Assembly (NCBI GenBank): GCA_025351405.1
Contig: JANXVZ010000048.1
Coordinates: forward strand, 1-50,685
Direction of reading: 5' to 3'
DNA: 50,685 nucleotides
Origin: Sphingomonadales bacterium
Lineage (GTDB): Bacteria; Pseudomonadota; Alphaproteobacteria; Sphingomonadales; Sphingomonadaceae
Both the position numbers and the translations under genes were made by a program. The notes below the pieces were generated by a model that was given only the letters and a program-made list of their open reading frames with translations, ran no database searches and was not told the DNA's origin. Shown piece after piece: positions 1 to 8,018 of this stretch. Position 1 is the stretch's first letter. Every line of letters begins with the position of its first letter.

Positions 1-394
<394 letters not shown>

Positions 395-732
395 ATGATC
401 GACCGACAGTCTCAGCAAGCTGAAACTGACGCTCGTTTTAGGAGCTTATCTGTCTGCACAACGTTCAACTAGCAATTCTCGGCCCCGGATAAATCCGAAG
501 TCGATGGTACTATGTGGTAACGTTTAAAAGACATATAAGCGGAGGTTTTACCACGATTACCGGACCCTAAATTGCCCGGACCGTGGACCGCCGCCCACAT
601 GTCCCTTCATTCAACCTACAATGAGAAAGAGCGACACTGGACCGTCTCCTGTTTTACCAGGTTCCTGACCAGTGAGTTTTCCGAACCGCTGGAGAAGTGC
701 CCGAAGGCGCTTGCTACCGGCGACGAGGGCGG
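395..732 (-). other. 16S rRNA leader (pre-rRNA 5' spacer)
   Basis: This is non-coding DNA between the candidate rRNA promoters and the mature 16S 5' end. It contains a strong imperfect stem-loop at about 408-431 (cagtctcagc / gctgaaactg, one wobble) just upstream of the mature end, and a boxA-like antitermination motif at 623-632. No credible protein is encoded in it. The leader should pair with the spacer after 16S for RNase III processing, but that partner lies outside the window. Confidence 0.7.
623..632 (-). promoter_or_regulatory. boxA-like antitermination motif in rRNA leader
   Basis: The minus strand reads GCTCTTTCTC here, close to the bacterial boxA core (TGCTCTTTAAC). It lies about 230 bases upstream of the 16S 5' end, inside the leader, where NusB/NusE antitermination sites are expected. 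The match covers the core GCTCTTT only, so this is a moderate call. Confidence 0.45.
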
Positions 733-761
733 CTTTTGAACCGCTCGGAAGTTCCCGTCAA
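733..761 (-). promoter_or_regulatory. candidate rRNA promoter P2 (proximal)
   Basis: On the minus strand a -35 TTGACG (761-756) is followed after 17 bases by CAAAAG (738-733) as the best-placed -10. An A-rich tract (AAAAAATCTGAAAGAAAG) precedes the -35 like an UP element. The -10 is poor and lacks T at its last position (-7). That is common among alphaproteobacterial promoters, where CarD can compensate. Placement about 340 bases before 16S suits an rrn promoter. Confidence 0.5.
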
Positions 762-914
762 CCACTTTCTTTCAGATTTTTTCGGCATAACCGAAGGCCA
801 TCGAGAGAACCAGGTGGTGGGCTTCTGATCAACTCTTTGAAAGCAAAGGGCGTATCGACGGCTTCGTCTGGCCCGGCTGGCGAAGCACCGAAGTGCTCGT
901 CGGCCGGGAGTGGT

Positions 915-943
915 CATCTAGTCGGGGGTCTTTCGGGACGCAA
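915..943 (-). promoter_or_regulatory. candidate rRNA promoter P1 (distal)
   Basis: On the minus strand TTGCGT (943-938) and TAGATG (920-915) are separated by 17 bases. The 11-base element CGAAAAAATCT lies upstream (complement of 965-975) and is repeated exactly upstream of the proximal promoter (complement of 774-784). Two similar promoters in tandem before 16S is a usual rrn arrangement. The -10 again lacks T at -7. This is inferred from sequence only. Confidence 0.5.
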
Positions 944-1070
944 CCCCTATTTCGCATTCGGGTTAGATTTTTTCGCGGTAGCGCAATGAAATGCGCCTTT
1001 CCGGTGGATAACCCGGCATTTTGGCGATTTTGCAGAGGCACGGCGCCCGTTCCGCGTCGCTTCCAGCCTC

Positions 1071-1493
1071 TCAGCTGGTGGTTATATACTCCTTCATCGC
1101 CTCGGCCTCGGCTTCGGCGGCCTCGATTCGGCGCTTCACCAGGTCACCGATAGAGACAAGACCGAGGATTCGCCCTCCTTCGACGACCGGCAAGTGGCGG
1201 ATTCGACGATTCGTCATGACACCCAGCGCGCCGACGATGCTTTGCTGCGGAGCGACGGTTATTACAGGTGACGTCATCACCTCCTCGGCAACGGCATCGA
1301 GAATCGCGGCGCCATGGGTATGCAAGCCGGCACATATGTCACGTTCACTGACAAGACCGACGATGGCACCGTTATCGACAACGACCACCGCGCCGATTCG
1401 GTTTTCATAAAGCAACGCTGCTATGTCGCGCACCACCGTTGAGCGCCCGACTGATATGAGCGGTTTCTTGCCGGTCAGGATCGTTGCGATCAT
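1071..1493 (-). CDS. CBS-domain-pair protein
   Basis: A 140-residue protein made almost entirely of two CBS domains, the Bateman module that senses adenosyl ligands such as ATP, AMP or SAM. The first repeat spans about residues 8-60 with GLVSERD at 46-52. The second spans about 72-120 with RHLPVV at 99-104 and GLVSIGD at 111-117. A short Glu/Ala-rich helix ends the chain. There is no catalytic domain, so it is probably a soluble stand-alone sensor that acts on an unknown partner. The start at 1493 is preceded by GGGGAGA at good spacing; the longer open frame upstream lacks homology-like content. It lies between the rRNA operon and a divergent small membrane protein. Confidence 0.9.
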   Translation of the reverse strand: MIATILTGKKPLISVGRSTVVRDIAALLYENRIGAVVVVDNGAIVGLVSERDICAGLHTHGAAILDAVAEEVMTSPVITVAPQQSIVGALGVMTNRRIRHLPVVEGGRILGLVSIGDLVKRRIEAAEAEAEAMKEYITTS

Positions 1494-1562
1494 CACGGTC
1501 TCCCCATTGGCGTTCAATGCGCCCAATAGGATTATCGCGCGAATTGCGTCGGAAGGCAAAGC

Positions 1563-1862
1563 ATGGACAATCAACCACCGCGGCGGGCCGATCGGCCTGA
1601 ACCCAGCCGCAACGCCGGCGACCACTGGCAGCGTTTTCGACGCTTGATGGCGTTCATGACGGTCATAGCCGTGGCGACGGCCGGGCTGGCAGTGTGGCGG
1701 ATGCAGGCGGAGGGCATACCGTTCCACCTGCATTTCATCATTGCCATGGGGGGTGGCATCATCATCGCCCTGCTGCTTGCCGGCGCCTTGATGGGATTGG
1801 CGTTTGTTTCAAACCGGTCGGGGCATGATGATTCGGTTGGTGATCCGGACGACCATATCTGA
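1563..1862 (+). CDS. small two-helix membrane protein, function unknown
   Basis: A 99-residue protein with a charged, proline-rich N terminus (about 1-27) and two hydrophobic segments at about 28-45 and 59-82. The second is very glycine/alanine-rich (GGGIIIALLLAGALMGLAFV). A short acidic tail rich in Asp and His ends it. A GGAAGG ribosome-binding site precedes the ATG. It is divergent from the CBS-domain gene with 69 bases between the starts, so the two may share a control region. No family function is recognised. The composition (two clean helices, good RBS) supports a real gene. Confidence 0.7.
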   Translation: MDNQPPRRADRPEPSRNAGDHWQRFRRLMAFMTVIAVATAGLAVWRMQAEGIPFHLHFIIAMGGGIIIALLLAGALMGLAFVSNRSGHDDSVGDPDDHI

Positions 1863-1930
1863 AGAGCGGCGACGTCCGGACGTCCTGTTGAGCCGCTGCT
1901 GCGTCGAAATCGGATCGGATGCCGGCTGAA

Positions 1931-1965
1931 ATGAAAAGGGCGGCCGCGTGAAGCGACCGCCCTTT
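1931..1965 (-). terminator. Rho-independent terminator of the porin gene
   Basis: A nine-base-pair stem (aaagggcgg 1935-1943 with ccgcccttt 1957-1965) is extended by three more pairs inside. On the minus strand it is followed by a T-rich tract (TTTTCATTTC). It lies 23 bases after the porin stop codon, in the correct orientation. Confidence 0.7.
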
Positions 1966-1987
1966 CCTGTCCAGAGCTCGGCCGGAC

Positions 1988-3568
1988 CTAGAAGTCGACC
2001 TGGGCACGAACCACAACGGCATCGACACCATATCGGCGATCGTAAACCGGTCGCGAGTCGAGCGGCAGCACGGCGCCGGCACGCGGCCCGCCCTGCACCG
2101 AAGTGTGGGTATACTGCGTCGTGAACCGGACATAGTCGATCGGCCACCAGTTGAGCGCCGCCAGGTAACCGGTCTGCCGGCCACCATTGAGCACGCCATT
2201 GATGACATTGGCTCCGGTGCCGCCGACGGTGTCACGCAGGTTGAGGTAATCGACCCGGCCCACGACCTGGAAGCCACCCCAGCCGCCCTTGTCGAAACCA
2301 TTGAGAATCTTGGTGCGATCGAACTTGCCGTTCCTGTAGCCGCGGGTTTCCCCGGTCAGCCAATAGCCGACCTCGCCATAGGCCGAATAGAAGGTCGGGT
2401 TGCTGGCAAGCAGGGCACCGTTGAGTATCTGACCCGGCTGAATGCCATTGTTGACGGCCGTGCCGGGCCGGTAGCCCTCGTTCTTGACGATCTGGCCTTC
2501 GCCGGCAACATGCAACGGGCCCCAGATTCCGGCGAGTTCTACACCATAGATCTGGTCCGACTTGCTGGCGATGGCGCCGGTGTCGGTGAAGCGCTGATCG
2601 GTGATCTGCGTATAGGGACGCGCACGATATTGCAGGCCGAGCGACGTCGTCTTGAAGCGGCGATACTGCGCTGCACCCGCGAGGTGGAGCTGCCCGCCAA
2701 GGGCCAACGGCGACCAGGCAACCCGGCCCGAAATCTCGTAATCATTGTTGTCGTAATTGGCGTTGCCGATGGCATTGGCAAACACACCGATGTTGGCACG
2801 CAGGTCGTTGGTCTTGTTGACGAGGCCAAGCCCGATGCCGAGGCGACGGCCTTCGGAGAAGGCGTCGGTCATCGCCGCGCGCTCGACGAACGAAGTGAAC
2901 CTGTTCGAGGTCAGGTTTTCGAGCGTATTATAGGGATAGAAATAGCCGATGGTGATCGAATACGGCTTGCCCTTGGGTTCGTATGACAGGGTCACGTCCT
3001 CGTAATCGACGACGGCTTGGCTGAAATTGAACTGGAACGAGTATTTGAAATCGCCCGGCAGGTCGCCCTGGGCACCGATCAGCAAGCGGCGCGAACGGTT
3101 GTTGAAACCAAGGTTGCCGGTGTTGATGGCGTTGTTTGGGTTGCTGACATATCCGGCGTCATACTGGATTTCGCCCGTGGGCTTGAAGGAAAAGCCGCCA
3201 CTGCCCTTCAGCGTCGGCGCCGCACCGAAGGTCGGAGCGTTGGCCGCCGTCTGCTTCTTCAGATCCTCGATCTGGGCTTGCTGGGCATCGACCTGCGCCT
3301 TGAGGAATTCCGCATTTGCCGCGGCTTCTTCGTCAACCACCGGCGCGGCGGGCTGGGTCGGCATGGCATTGAGACGCGCTGTAAGTGCATCGATCTGCGC
3401 CTGTTGCGCTTCGATCTGGGCGCGCAAGGCGGCGGTGCCTGCTGCGGGCGCCGTCTTGGCCGCCACTGGCTTTTTCACCGTCTTGTGCCGGGTGGCAGCG
3501 GTTGCCGGTGCCGAAATTGCCGTCATCACAGTCGCCGCCAGCAGTGCGACCTTCCAGTTCCTCGTCAT
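1988..3568 (-). CDS. OprO/OprP-family porin (phosphate-selective porin type)
   Basis: A 526-residue outer-membrane porin. A Sec signal peptide (about 1-25, ending SAPATA) is followed by a coiled coil rich in Gln/Ala heptads (about 45-110: AQIEAQQAQIDALTARL and AQVDAQQAQIEDLKKQ). This probably builds a trimeric periplasmic stalk. A beta-barrel follows, from about residue 125 to the C-terminal phenylalanine (AQVDF), which is the outer-membrane insertion signature. The architecture matches the OprO/OprP porin family common in sphingomonads; the substrate need not be phosphate. The start at 3568 has GGAGGGG upstream; an ATG 11 codons earlier has no RBS and would spoil the signal peptide. A terminator follows at 1931-1965. 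Confidence 0.9.
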   Translation of the reverse strand: MTRNWKVALLAATVMTAISAPATAATRHKTVKKPVAAKTAPAAGTAALRAQIEAQQAQIDALTARLNAMPTQPAAPVVDEEAAANAEFLKAQVDAQQAQIEDLKKQTAANAPTFGAAPTLKGSGGFSFKPTGEIQYDAGYVSNPNNAINTGNLGFNNRSRRLLIGAQGDLPGDFKYSFQFNFSQAVVDYEDVTLSYEPKGKPYSITIGYFYPYNTLENLTSNRFTSFVERAAMTDAFSEGRRLGIGLGLVNKTNDLRANIGVFANAIGNANYDNNDYEISGRVAWSPLALGGQLHLAGAAQYRRFKTTSLGLQYRARPYTQITDQRFTDTGAIASKSDQIYGVELAGIWGPLHVAGEGQIVKNEGYRPGTAVNNGIQPGQILNGALLASNPTFYSAYGEVGYWLTGETRGYRNGKFDRTKILNGFDKGGWGGFQVVGRVDYLNLRDTVGGTGANVINGVLNGGRQTGYLAALNWWPIDYVRFTTQYTHTSVQGGPRAGAVLPLDSRPVYDRRYGVDAVVVRAQVDF

Positions 3569-3745
3569 CGTGAGCCCCTCCGCAAAGGGTGCAGAACGCA
3601 ACCCCGATGGCGGCTGGTTAGGCTGACATCATGATGGATTGGTGACTCTTTCGTTTCGGTTCTGTGACAGCGGCCGGGTTTTGCGGTGACATCGGAGACT
3701 GGCGTGACGAGTGTTGCAAAGCAGCAACGCCATCAACGCCAGGCC

Positions 3746-4858
3746 TCAACCCTCCGACGCAGTTTCACTCACGACCTTGCGCGGGCGGCCGCGACGACGC
3801 GGCGCCGGGGCTTCGCCTTCAGCGGTCACCGGGGCCACACTCTCGATCACCGGCTCGGGCGCACGCGCGACGGTCAGGGTCGCGGGGCCGGGCAAACCCG
3901 GGATCGGGCCGGCATCGAAGTCGTCTATCGGCAACGGACGCGAATCATCGCCCTGGTCCTTGTCGCGCCGGTCGTCGCGCCGAGGAAGCCGCTCTGCACG
4001 CGGTGCCCGGTCGACACGGCCTGCGCTACGGACCGGATCGCGACCGGCCTCACGCTCCGGGCGTTCGCTGCGCGCGGTCATCGGCTGGCGATCAGAGTTG
4101 CCTTCAGCCTCCGCCGCCCCATCGCGCTGGCGATTGTCACGCCCGGATTCGCCTCGCGTGGCTTCGCGCGGATTATCGCGCTGACCGTCACGCTGGCCGT
4201 CGCGCTGGCCGTCACGCTGGATGTGGCGCTGGCCCGGATCGCGCTGGCCATCTCGCTGATTACGATCGCGGTTGGCGTTGCGATCGTTGGGACCGCGATC
4301 GCTGGCGCCACGATCATTGCCGCGATCATTGCTCCGCTCGTCGCGCCAGTTGCCGCGATCGTCATCTCCGCGCGCTTCGCCCCGCGAATCGCCACGGCCT
4401 TCGTCGCGACCGCTCTCGCGAACATTGTCTCGCCCGCTATCGCGACCGCCATCGCGACCGCTGTCCCGGCCATCATCACGATTGCCCTCGCCGCGATCGC
4501 CGTCATCGTCCTCGTCGCCATCGCCGCTATCGCCATTGGCGGAATAGCCGTTGCCGTCTTCATACAGGTCGTCGCGGCCGCGCTGGCGGTTCTGCTCAGG
4601 CTGCTTGTCGCGGTAGTCGCCGAGGACACGATAATAATGGTCGGCATATTGCAGATAATATTCCGCCGTCACCCGGTCGCCAGCCTGCTGGGCATCGCGC
4701 GCTAGGGCCTTGTATTTTTCGAGGAGTTGGCTGGCATTGCCGCGCTGGCGATTGTCGAGTCGGTTGCCATAATTGCCACCGCCGTTCATCTGCTGCGGGC
4801 GCGGGCCATTGTTGTTGCTGCCGCGACGGCGACGGTTCTGGTTGTTATTCCTGATCAA
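3746..4858 (-). CDS. DUF4167-domain protein with long Arg/Asp-rich disordered tail
   Basis: A 370-residue protein. The N-terminal domain (about 1-85) begins with Asn/Arg-rich sequence (RNNNQNRRRRG). It carries the conserved LEKYKALARDAQQAGDRVTA helix and an EYYLQYADHYYRVL segment diagnostic of DUF4167, a small alphaproteobacterial family of unknown function suspected to bind nucleic acid. From about 95 to 330 the chain is low complexity, dominated by GRD, QRDG, RDN and RES repeats, and surely disordered. The start is a TTG at 4858 preceded by GGGGAC. In many relatives this gene follows prfA-prmC, but here nothing recognisable lies directly upstream. Repeats in the DNA around 4179-4226 reflect the QRDG units. 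Confidence 0.9.
   Translation of the reverse strand: MIRNNNQNRRRRGSNNNGPRPQQMNGGGNYGNRLDNRQRGNASQLLEKYKALARDAQQAGDRVTAEYYLQYADHYYRVLGDYRDKQPEQNRQRGRDDLYEDGNGYSANGDSGDGDEDDDGDRGEGNRDDGRDSGRDGGRDSGRDNVRESGRDEGRGDSRGEARGDDDRGNWRDERSNDRGNDRGASDRGPNDRNANRDRNQRDGQRDPGQRHIQRDGQRDGQRDGQRDNPREATRGESGRDNRQRDGAAEAEGNSDRQPMTARSERPEREAGRDPVRSAGRVDRAPRAERLPRRDDRRDKDQGDDSRPLPIDDFDAGPIPGLPGPATLTVARAPEPVIESVAPVTAEGEAPAPRRRGRPRKVVSETASEG
4179..4226 (-). repeat. 12-base tandem repeat coding for QRDG units
   Basis: Three near-identical 12-base units (cgctgaccgtca, cgctggccgtcg, cgctggccgtca) plus one diverged copy lie head to tail inside the DUF4167 gene. They encode successive QRDG tetrapeptides. The copy number is likely to vary between strains by slippage. 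Confidence 0.75.
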
Positions 4859-5160
4859 CTTCGCGTCCCCGTATCAACGGACGGCATAGGCCGTAGTGCT
4901 GGCAAGCCTCGAAGTTGTTTCCGGCTGGCGGGACGTGGCGCACCGATGGTGCTGCCGCCTCTTTGTTCGCCGCCAAATAAGCAATTTCGAAGGGCAGAGG
5001 ATCTCATCCACTCCACCTGTGGTTTGCTTAGCGAGGATTGCACCAGCTTCCAAGCACAAAATATGCACGCTCCATCGGAGATTTGGGACGGGTGACGCCC
5101 GCCGCAGCCGATAGCAACGCAAACAGGCGTCGAATCATTGTCACGAATAGCCGGATATCG
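4859..5160. other. gene-free stretch upstream of the DUF4167 gene
   Basis: About 300 bases without a convincing protein or RNA gene on either strand. The possible frames here have no plausible composition or RBS. It should hold the promoter of the DUF4167 gene (minus strand), but no clear -35/-10 pair was recognised. Confidence 0.5.
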
Positions 5161-5186
5161 AAAATCGGAGACCAGTCTGGCTCCGA
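5161..5186 (-). terminator. Rho-independent terminator of the POT-amidohydrolase-SDR operon
   Basis: On the minus strand TCGGAG and CTCCGA form a six-pair stem, with inner CCAG/CTGG pairing around a small loop (5165-5186). TTTTCG follows immediately (5164-5159). It lies 44 bases after the stop of the last gene of the operon and has the expected orientation. Confidence 0.7.
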
Positions 5187-5230
5187 CGACCGCACCGCGC
5201 AGGCCGTCAGGCCACAATGCTCGCGCCGGG

Positions 5231-6034
5231 TCAGCGCGCCAGTTGCGGCGCAAACCCCGCCATGACCGCGAACAGCCTTTCCGGGTCGCGGCGCTTGAGA
5301 TCGAGCAGTGCCATTTCAGCCGCACCCTCGCGGCCGACAGGAATTTCGGACCGGCCAGCGGCTATCCCGTCAAGGATGATCGTTGCGGCTTCGTCGGCGG
5401 TGATTCCGTCGTTGACCGGATCATCGGCAACCCCCCGGACCGAGCCGTCGCCCACCAGCGCATTGTCGGCAATGGAGGTCGCGACAAAACCAGGCGTCAG
5501 CACATGAACGGTCACTCCATATTGGGCGATTTCGGCGCGCATCGCGTCGGACCAACCGACCAAGGCGTGCTTTGCCGCGCAATAGCCGGTGCGCAAAGCC
5601 GACCCGACCTTGCCGGCGACCGAGGCATTGTTGACGATGGCACCGTTGCCGCGACCGATCATGGCGGGCAGCACCAGTTGCGTCAGCCGCAACGGCGCAA
5701 AGAAATCCACCTCCATTATGGTTCGGTAGACATCGAACCGGGTGTCCAGCCCCAGGCTGCGCTGCGAGATGCCGGCGTTGTTGACCAGCATGTCGATCTG
5801 GCCGGTCCAGGCTTCGGCCCGCGCCACGATTTCCGGCAGGGCAGCAAGGTCGGTGGTTTCGAATGGCAACTGCAACGTCGCCGCCTGGCAACGCCCGGCA
5901 ACCTCGGCAAGTGCTTCGGCGCGGCGACCGGACAATATGACTTGCGCACCCGCGCGCGCGAAGGCCGTCGCAAGGCCGGCGCCAATTCCCGACGATGCCC
6001 CGGTGATCCAGATCGTCTTGCCCGAAAATTCCAT
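5231..6034 (-). CDS. short-chain dehydrogenase/reductase (SDR), classical type
   Basis: A 267-residue Rossmann-fold oxidoreductase. The NAD(P) motif TGASSGIG is at 11-18 and the structural NNAG at 85-88. Catalytic Ser138 (NNASVAGKVG) and Tyr151-x3-Lys155 (YCAAK) are all present. Arg38-Arg39 after the second strand (SGRR) suggest NADP(H) preference. Substrate is unknown; the SDR fold alone does not tell. The ATG at 6034 lies two bases after the stop of the NnrU-like gene, so it is translationally coupled and last in an operon with that gene, two amidohydrolases and a peptide transporter. A terminator follows at 5161-5186. Confidence 0.92.
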   Translation of the reverse strand: MEFSGKTIWITGASSGIGAGLATAFARAGAQVILSGRRAEALAEVAGRCQAATLQLPFETTDLAALPEIVARAEAWTGQIDMLVNNAGISQRSLGLDTRFDVYRTIMEVDFFAPLRLTQLVLPAMIGRGNGAIVNNASVAGKVGSALRTGYCAAKHALVGWSDAMRAEIAQYGVTVHVLTPGFVATSIADNALVGDGSVRGVADDPVNDGITADEAATIILDGIAAGRSEIPVGREGAAEMALLDLKRRDPERLFAVMAGFAPQLAR

Positions 6035-6036
6035 GT

Positions 6037-6717
6037 CTATCCGATCTGTATGGCCGGCACGCCGATGACCAGGGGGTGACCCCACAGCAACCCCGCCCAC
6101 AGGATGATGCCGCCGATAAGCGCGATCCAGCCCGGTGTCGCAGTGGCCCAGCGGCTGCGACCGCTGATTTGCGCCCCAAAGGGCATGAAGCCTGTCACCG
6201 CTTCATGCGCGCCATAATCCGGCGAAGCCGCGCGCTTCTTGCGGTCCTGCATCGACGCACCATAAAGCGCGAGGACGAGGATGCCGGACGCCAGCACGAT
6301 GGTGCGGCCGTCCCCCGACACGGTGATATGCACCGCCGCCCAGATGGCGAATGACCACATCATCGGGTGGCGGGTGATGCGCTGAACGCCGCGAGGTCCG
6401 CCCGACGCTGCGGCGTTTCCCATCAGCGCCGGGTTCGGCGCCGTCACCGATCCGACGAAAAGAATTGCCGCGAACAGCATCGCCACCAGCGCCAGCGCAT
6501 AGGCGAAGGGCGGCGCCTGCCAGATCCGGTCGGCGGGGATGGCCCGCCACAGGCTGACCGCCCAGCCGAGCGTTGCGAACGCAACGATCGAATAGGCCAG
6601 TGCGAATCCACCGGCGCCCAGCCGTTTGACCAGCGGCGCCCGAAGCGGATGCGACATCAGTTCGTGGCCGGCGACGAACGCGGACACCGCGATGACGAGC
6701 AGGGCGAAGTCGCTCAT
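6037..6717 (-). CDS. NnrU-family integral membrane protein
   Basis: A 226-residue polytopic membrane protein with about six hydrophobic segments. It matches the NnrU/isoprenylcysteine-methyltransferase-like fold. Conserved features are the early AGHELMSHPLR (about 15-25), NPALMG, and the RITRHPMMWSFAIWAAVH block (about 116-133), whose HPMM and H are typical of the family. NnrU was first linked to nitric oxide/nitrite metabolism, but most relatives have no proven function. The ATG at 6717 overlaps the stop of the upstream amidohydrolase (ATGA), and its own stop is two bases before the SDR start. No denitrification gene is in the window, so a nitrogen-oxide role is not supported by context. Confidence 0.88.
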   Translation of the reverse strand: MSDFALLVIAVSAFVAGHELMSHPLRAPLVKRLGAGGFALAYSIVAFATLGWAVSLWRAIPADRIWQAPPFAYALALVAMLFAAILFVGSVTAPNPALMGNAAASGGPRGVQRITRHPMMWSFAIWAAVHITVSGDGRTIVLASGILVLALYGASMQDRKKRAASPDYGAHEAVTGFMPFGAQISGRSRWATATPGWIALIGGIILWAGLLWGHPLVIGVPAIQIG

Positions 6718-8018
6718 TTGCGGTACTGGAGCGGCAGCGTGCCGGGCGCGAGGCTGAGGTAGCGATCGCGCAACAGCGTCTGGCGCGACACCATCGGCTG
6801 CGCGACACCGTCGATCATCACCGAAACCGGCGCCGACGTCAGCTCGAGTGGATCGCCATCCCAGACGACGACATCGGCGCGCTTGCCGACTTCGAGCGTA
6901 CCAAGATCCGTCAGCCCGAAAATCTGCGCCGTCACCCGCGTCATCGCTGCCAGCGCCTGGCCGCGCGTCAGCCCGACGCCGCCGGGAACGCTGGCCTGCG
7001 CCACGGTATTGCCGGCAAAGTACGGCAGGTTGCGCGCCTGCCACCCTGAATTGCCGCCATAGATGGCAAGCCCGACCTGGACACCTGCGGCAACCAGCCT
7101 GCCGACGTTCGAACGGGTGGACGCCAGCGTCTCGAATTCATCCGGCAGGTCGAACAGCGGCAGGGTCAATACCGGCACATGGGCCGCAGCGATCTTGTCC
7201 GCCACCAGCCAGCCTTCACGCGCGCCGAGCAGGATGATGCGCAGCCGCGGGAACTCTTCGCGCAGGCCCAGCACCGCGATGATGTCGCTGGCACGCTCGA
7301 CGTGGATGACGGCAGGAATGCGGCCCTCGACGACCGGCACCAAGGCCGCCGCATCGAGTCGCTTCAGGATCGAATCGCGCACGCGGCCGCTGTCGAACGC
7401 CGCCGGGTTGCGGGCATAACGTTGCGCCTCGGCAAAACCGTTCCTGAGGTTGAGCCAGGCTGCCGGGCGCGAGCCACCGGCGAATTGTGCGCCATCCTCC
7501 CCCATCTCGATCAACTGGAAGGCGCGCGGCCGCATCAGGATGCCGGGTTGGTCGGCGAGGCTGATGATTGCGCCCTGCCCGCCGAAAATATCCGTCGTTG
7601 CGTCGGGGCCGATGACGGCACGGGTAACCCCGCCCAGCCGGTCGATGGCGATAGGGGTCGCGCGCCAGCTGATCGCCGGTGCCACGTCGATTGCCGCCGA
7701 AAACGGAGATTTGCGCGCGCCCGTGTCGTTGGTCTGGTCGACTGCCTCGACTTCCTCGATGCCGAGGGTCGACATCCCGGCAACAATCCCCGGCGTAACC
7801 CATTTGCCGCCGGCATCGATCACAGTGGCGCCGGCGGGAACCGCGATGCCCTTGCCGACGGCAACGATGCGGCCGTCGCGGACGATGACGGTGCCGCCCT
7901 CGATGACGCCTTCGCCGACCGCGGTGGCGACGGTGCCCCCGGTGATGGCGTAGGTCACGGCGTTGGCCGATGTCCCTGCCAGCAGTGCCGCGACCGCGAT
8001 ACCAAAAGCGCGGATCAT
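6714..8018 (-). CDS. amidohydrolase-superfamily protein lacking the HxH metal motif (probable non-catalytic partner)
   Basis: A 434-residue exported protein with a signal peptide (about 1-20, AGTSANA). It has the composite fold of imidazolonepropionase/D-aminoacylase-like amidohydrolases. The N-terminal beta-sandwich (VIVRDGRIVAVG) leads into the barrel strand VTPGIVAGMSTLG, and the C-terminal GTLEVGKRADVVVWDGDP element is conserved. Where active members have D-x-HxH, this protein reads AGMST at 80-84, so both barrel histidines are gone, and no HSDD-type motif appears late in the barrel. It is therefore likely inactive or altered in chemistry, perhaps a structural partner of the intact amidohydrolase encoded immediately upstream. 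The start (8018) overlaps that gene's stop by ATGA. Confidence 0.88.
   Translation of the reverse strand: MIRAFGIAVAALLAGTSANAVTYAITGGTVATAVGEGVIEGGTVIVRDGRIVAVGKGIAVPAGATVIDAGGKWVTPGIVAGMSTLGIEEVEAVDQTNDTGARKSPFSAAIDVAPAISWRATPIAIDRLGGVTRAVIGPDATTDIFGGQGAIISLADQPGILMRPRAFQLIEMGEDGAQFAGGSRPAAWLNLRNGFAEAQRYARNPAAFDSGRVRDSILKRLDAAALVPVVEGRIPAVIHVERASDIIAVLGLREEFPRLRIILLGAREGWLVADKIAAAHVPVLTLPLFDLPDEFETLASTRSNVGRLVAAGVQVGLAIYGGNSGWQARNLPYFAGNTVAQASVPGGVGLTRGQALAAMTRVTAQIFGLTDLGTLEVGKRADVVVWDGDPLELTSAPVSVMIDGVAQPMVSRQTLLRDRYLSLAPGTLPLQYRK

Noticed and set aside
3569-3690. Possible PHO box upstream of the OprO/P-type porin
   Set aside because: One CTGTCAC half-site is visible on the minus strand, but the second half four bases later (CCGAAAC) matches poorly, so phosphate control is not supported.
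3686-4705. Long plus-strand frames opposite the DUF4167 gene
   Set aside because: They arise from the repetitive GC-rich sequence of the real minus-strand gene. The predicted proteins are Ala/Ile/Val or Arg repeats without a family or RBS.
6037-6717. Denitrification-linked NnrU function
   Set aside because: No nitrite or nitric oxide reductase gene is nearby, and the family is broad. Only the family name is kept.
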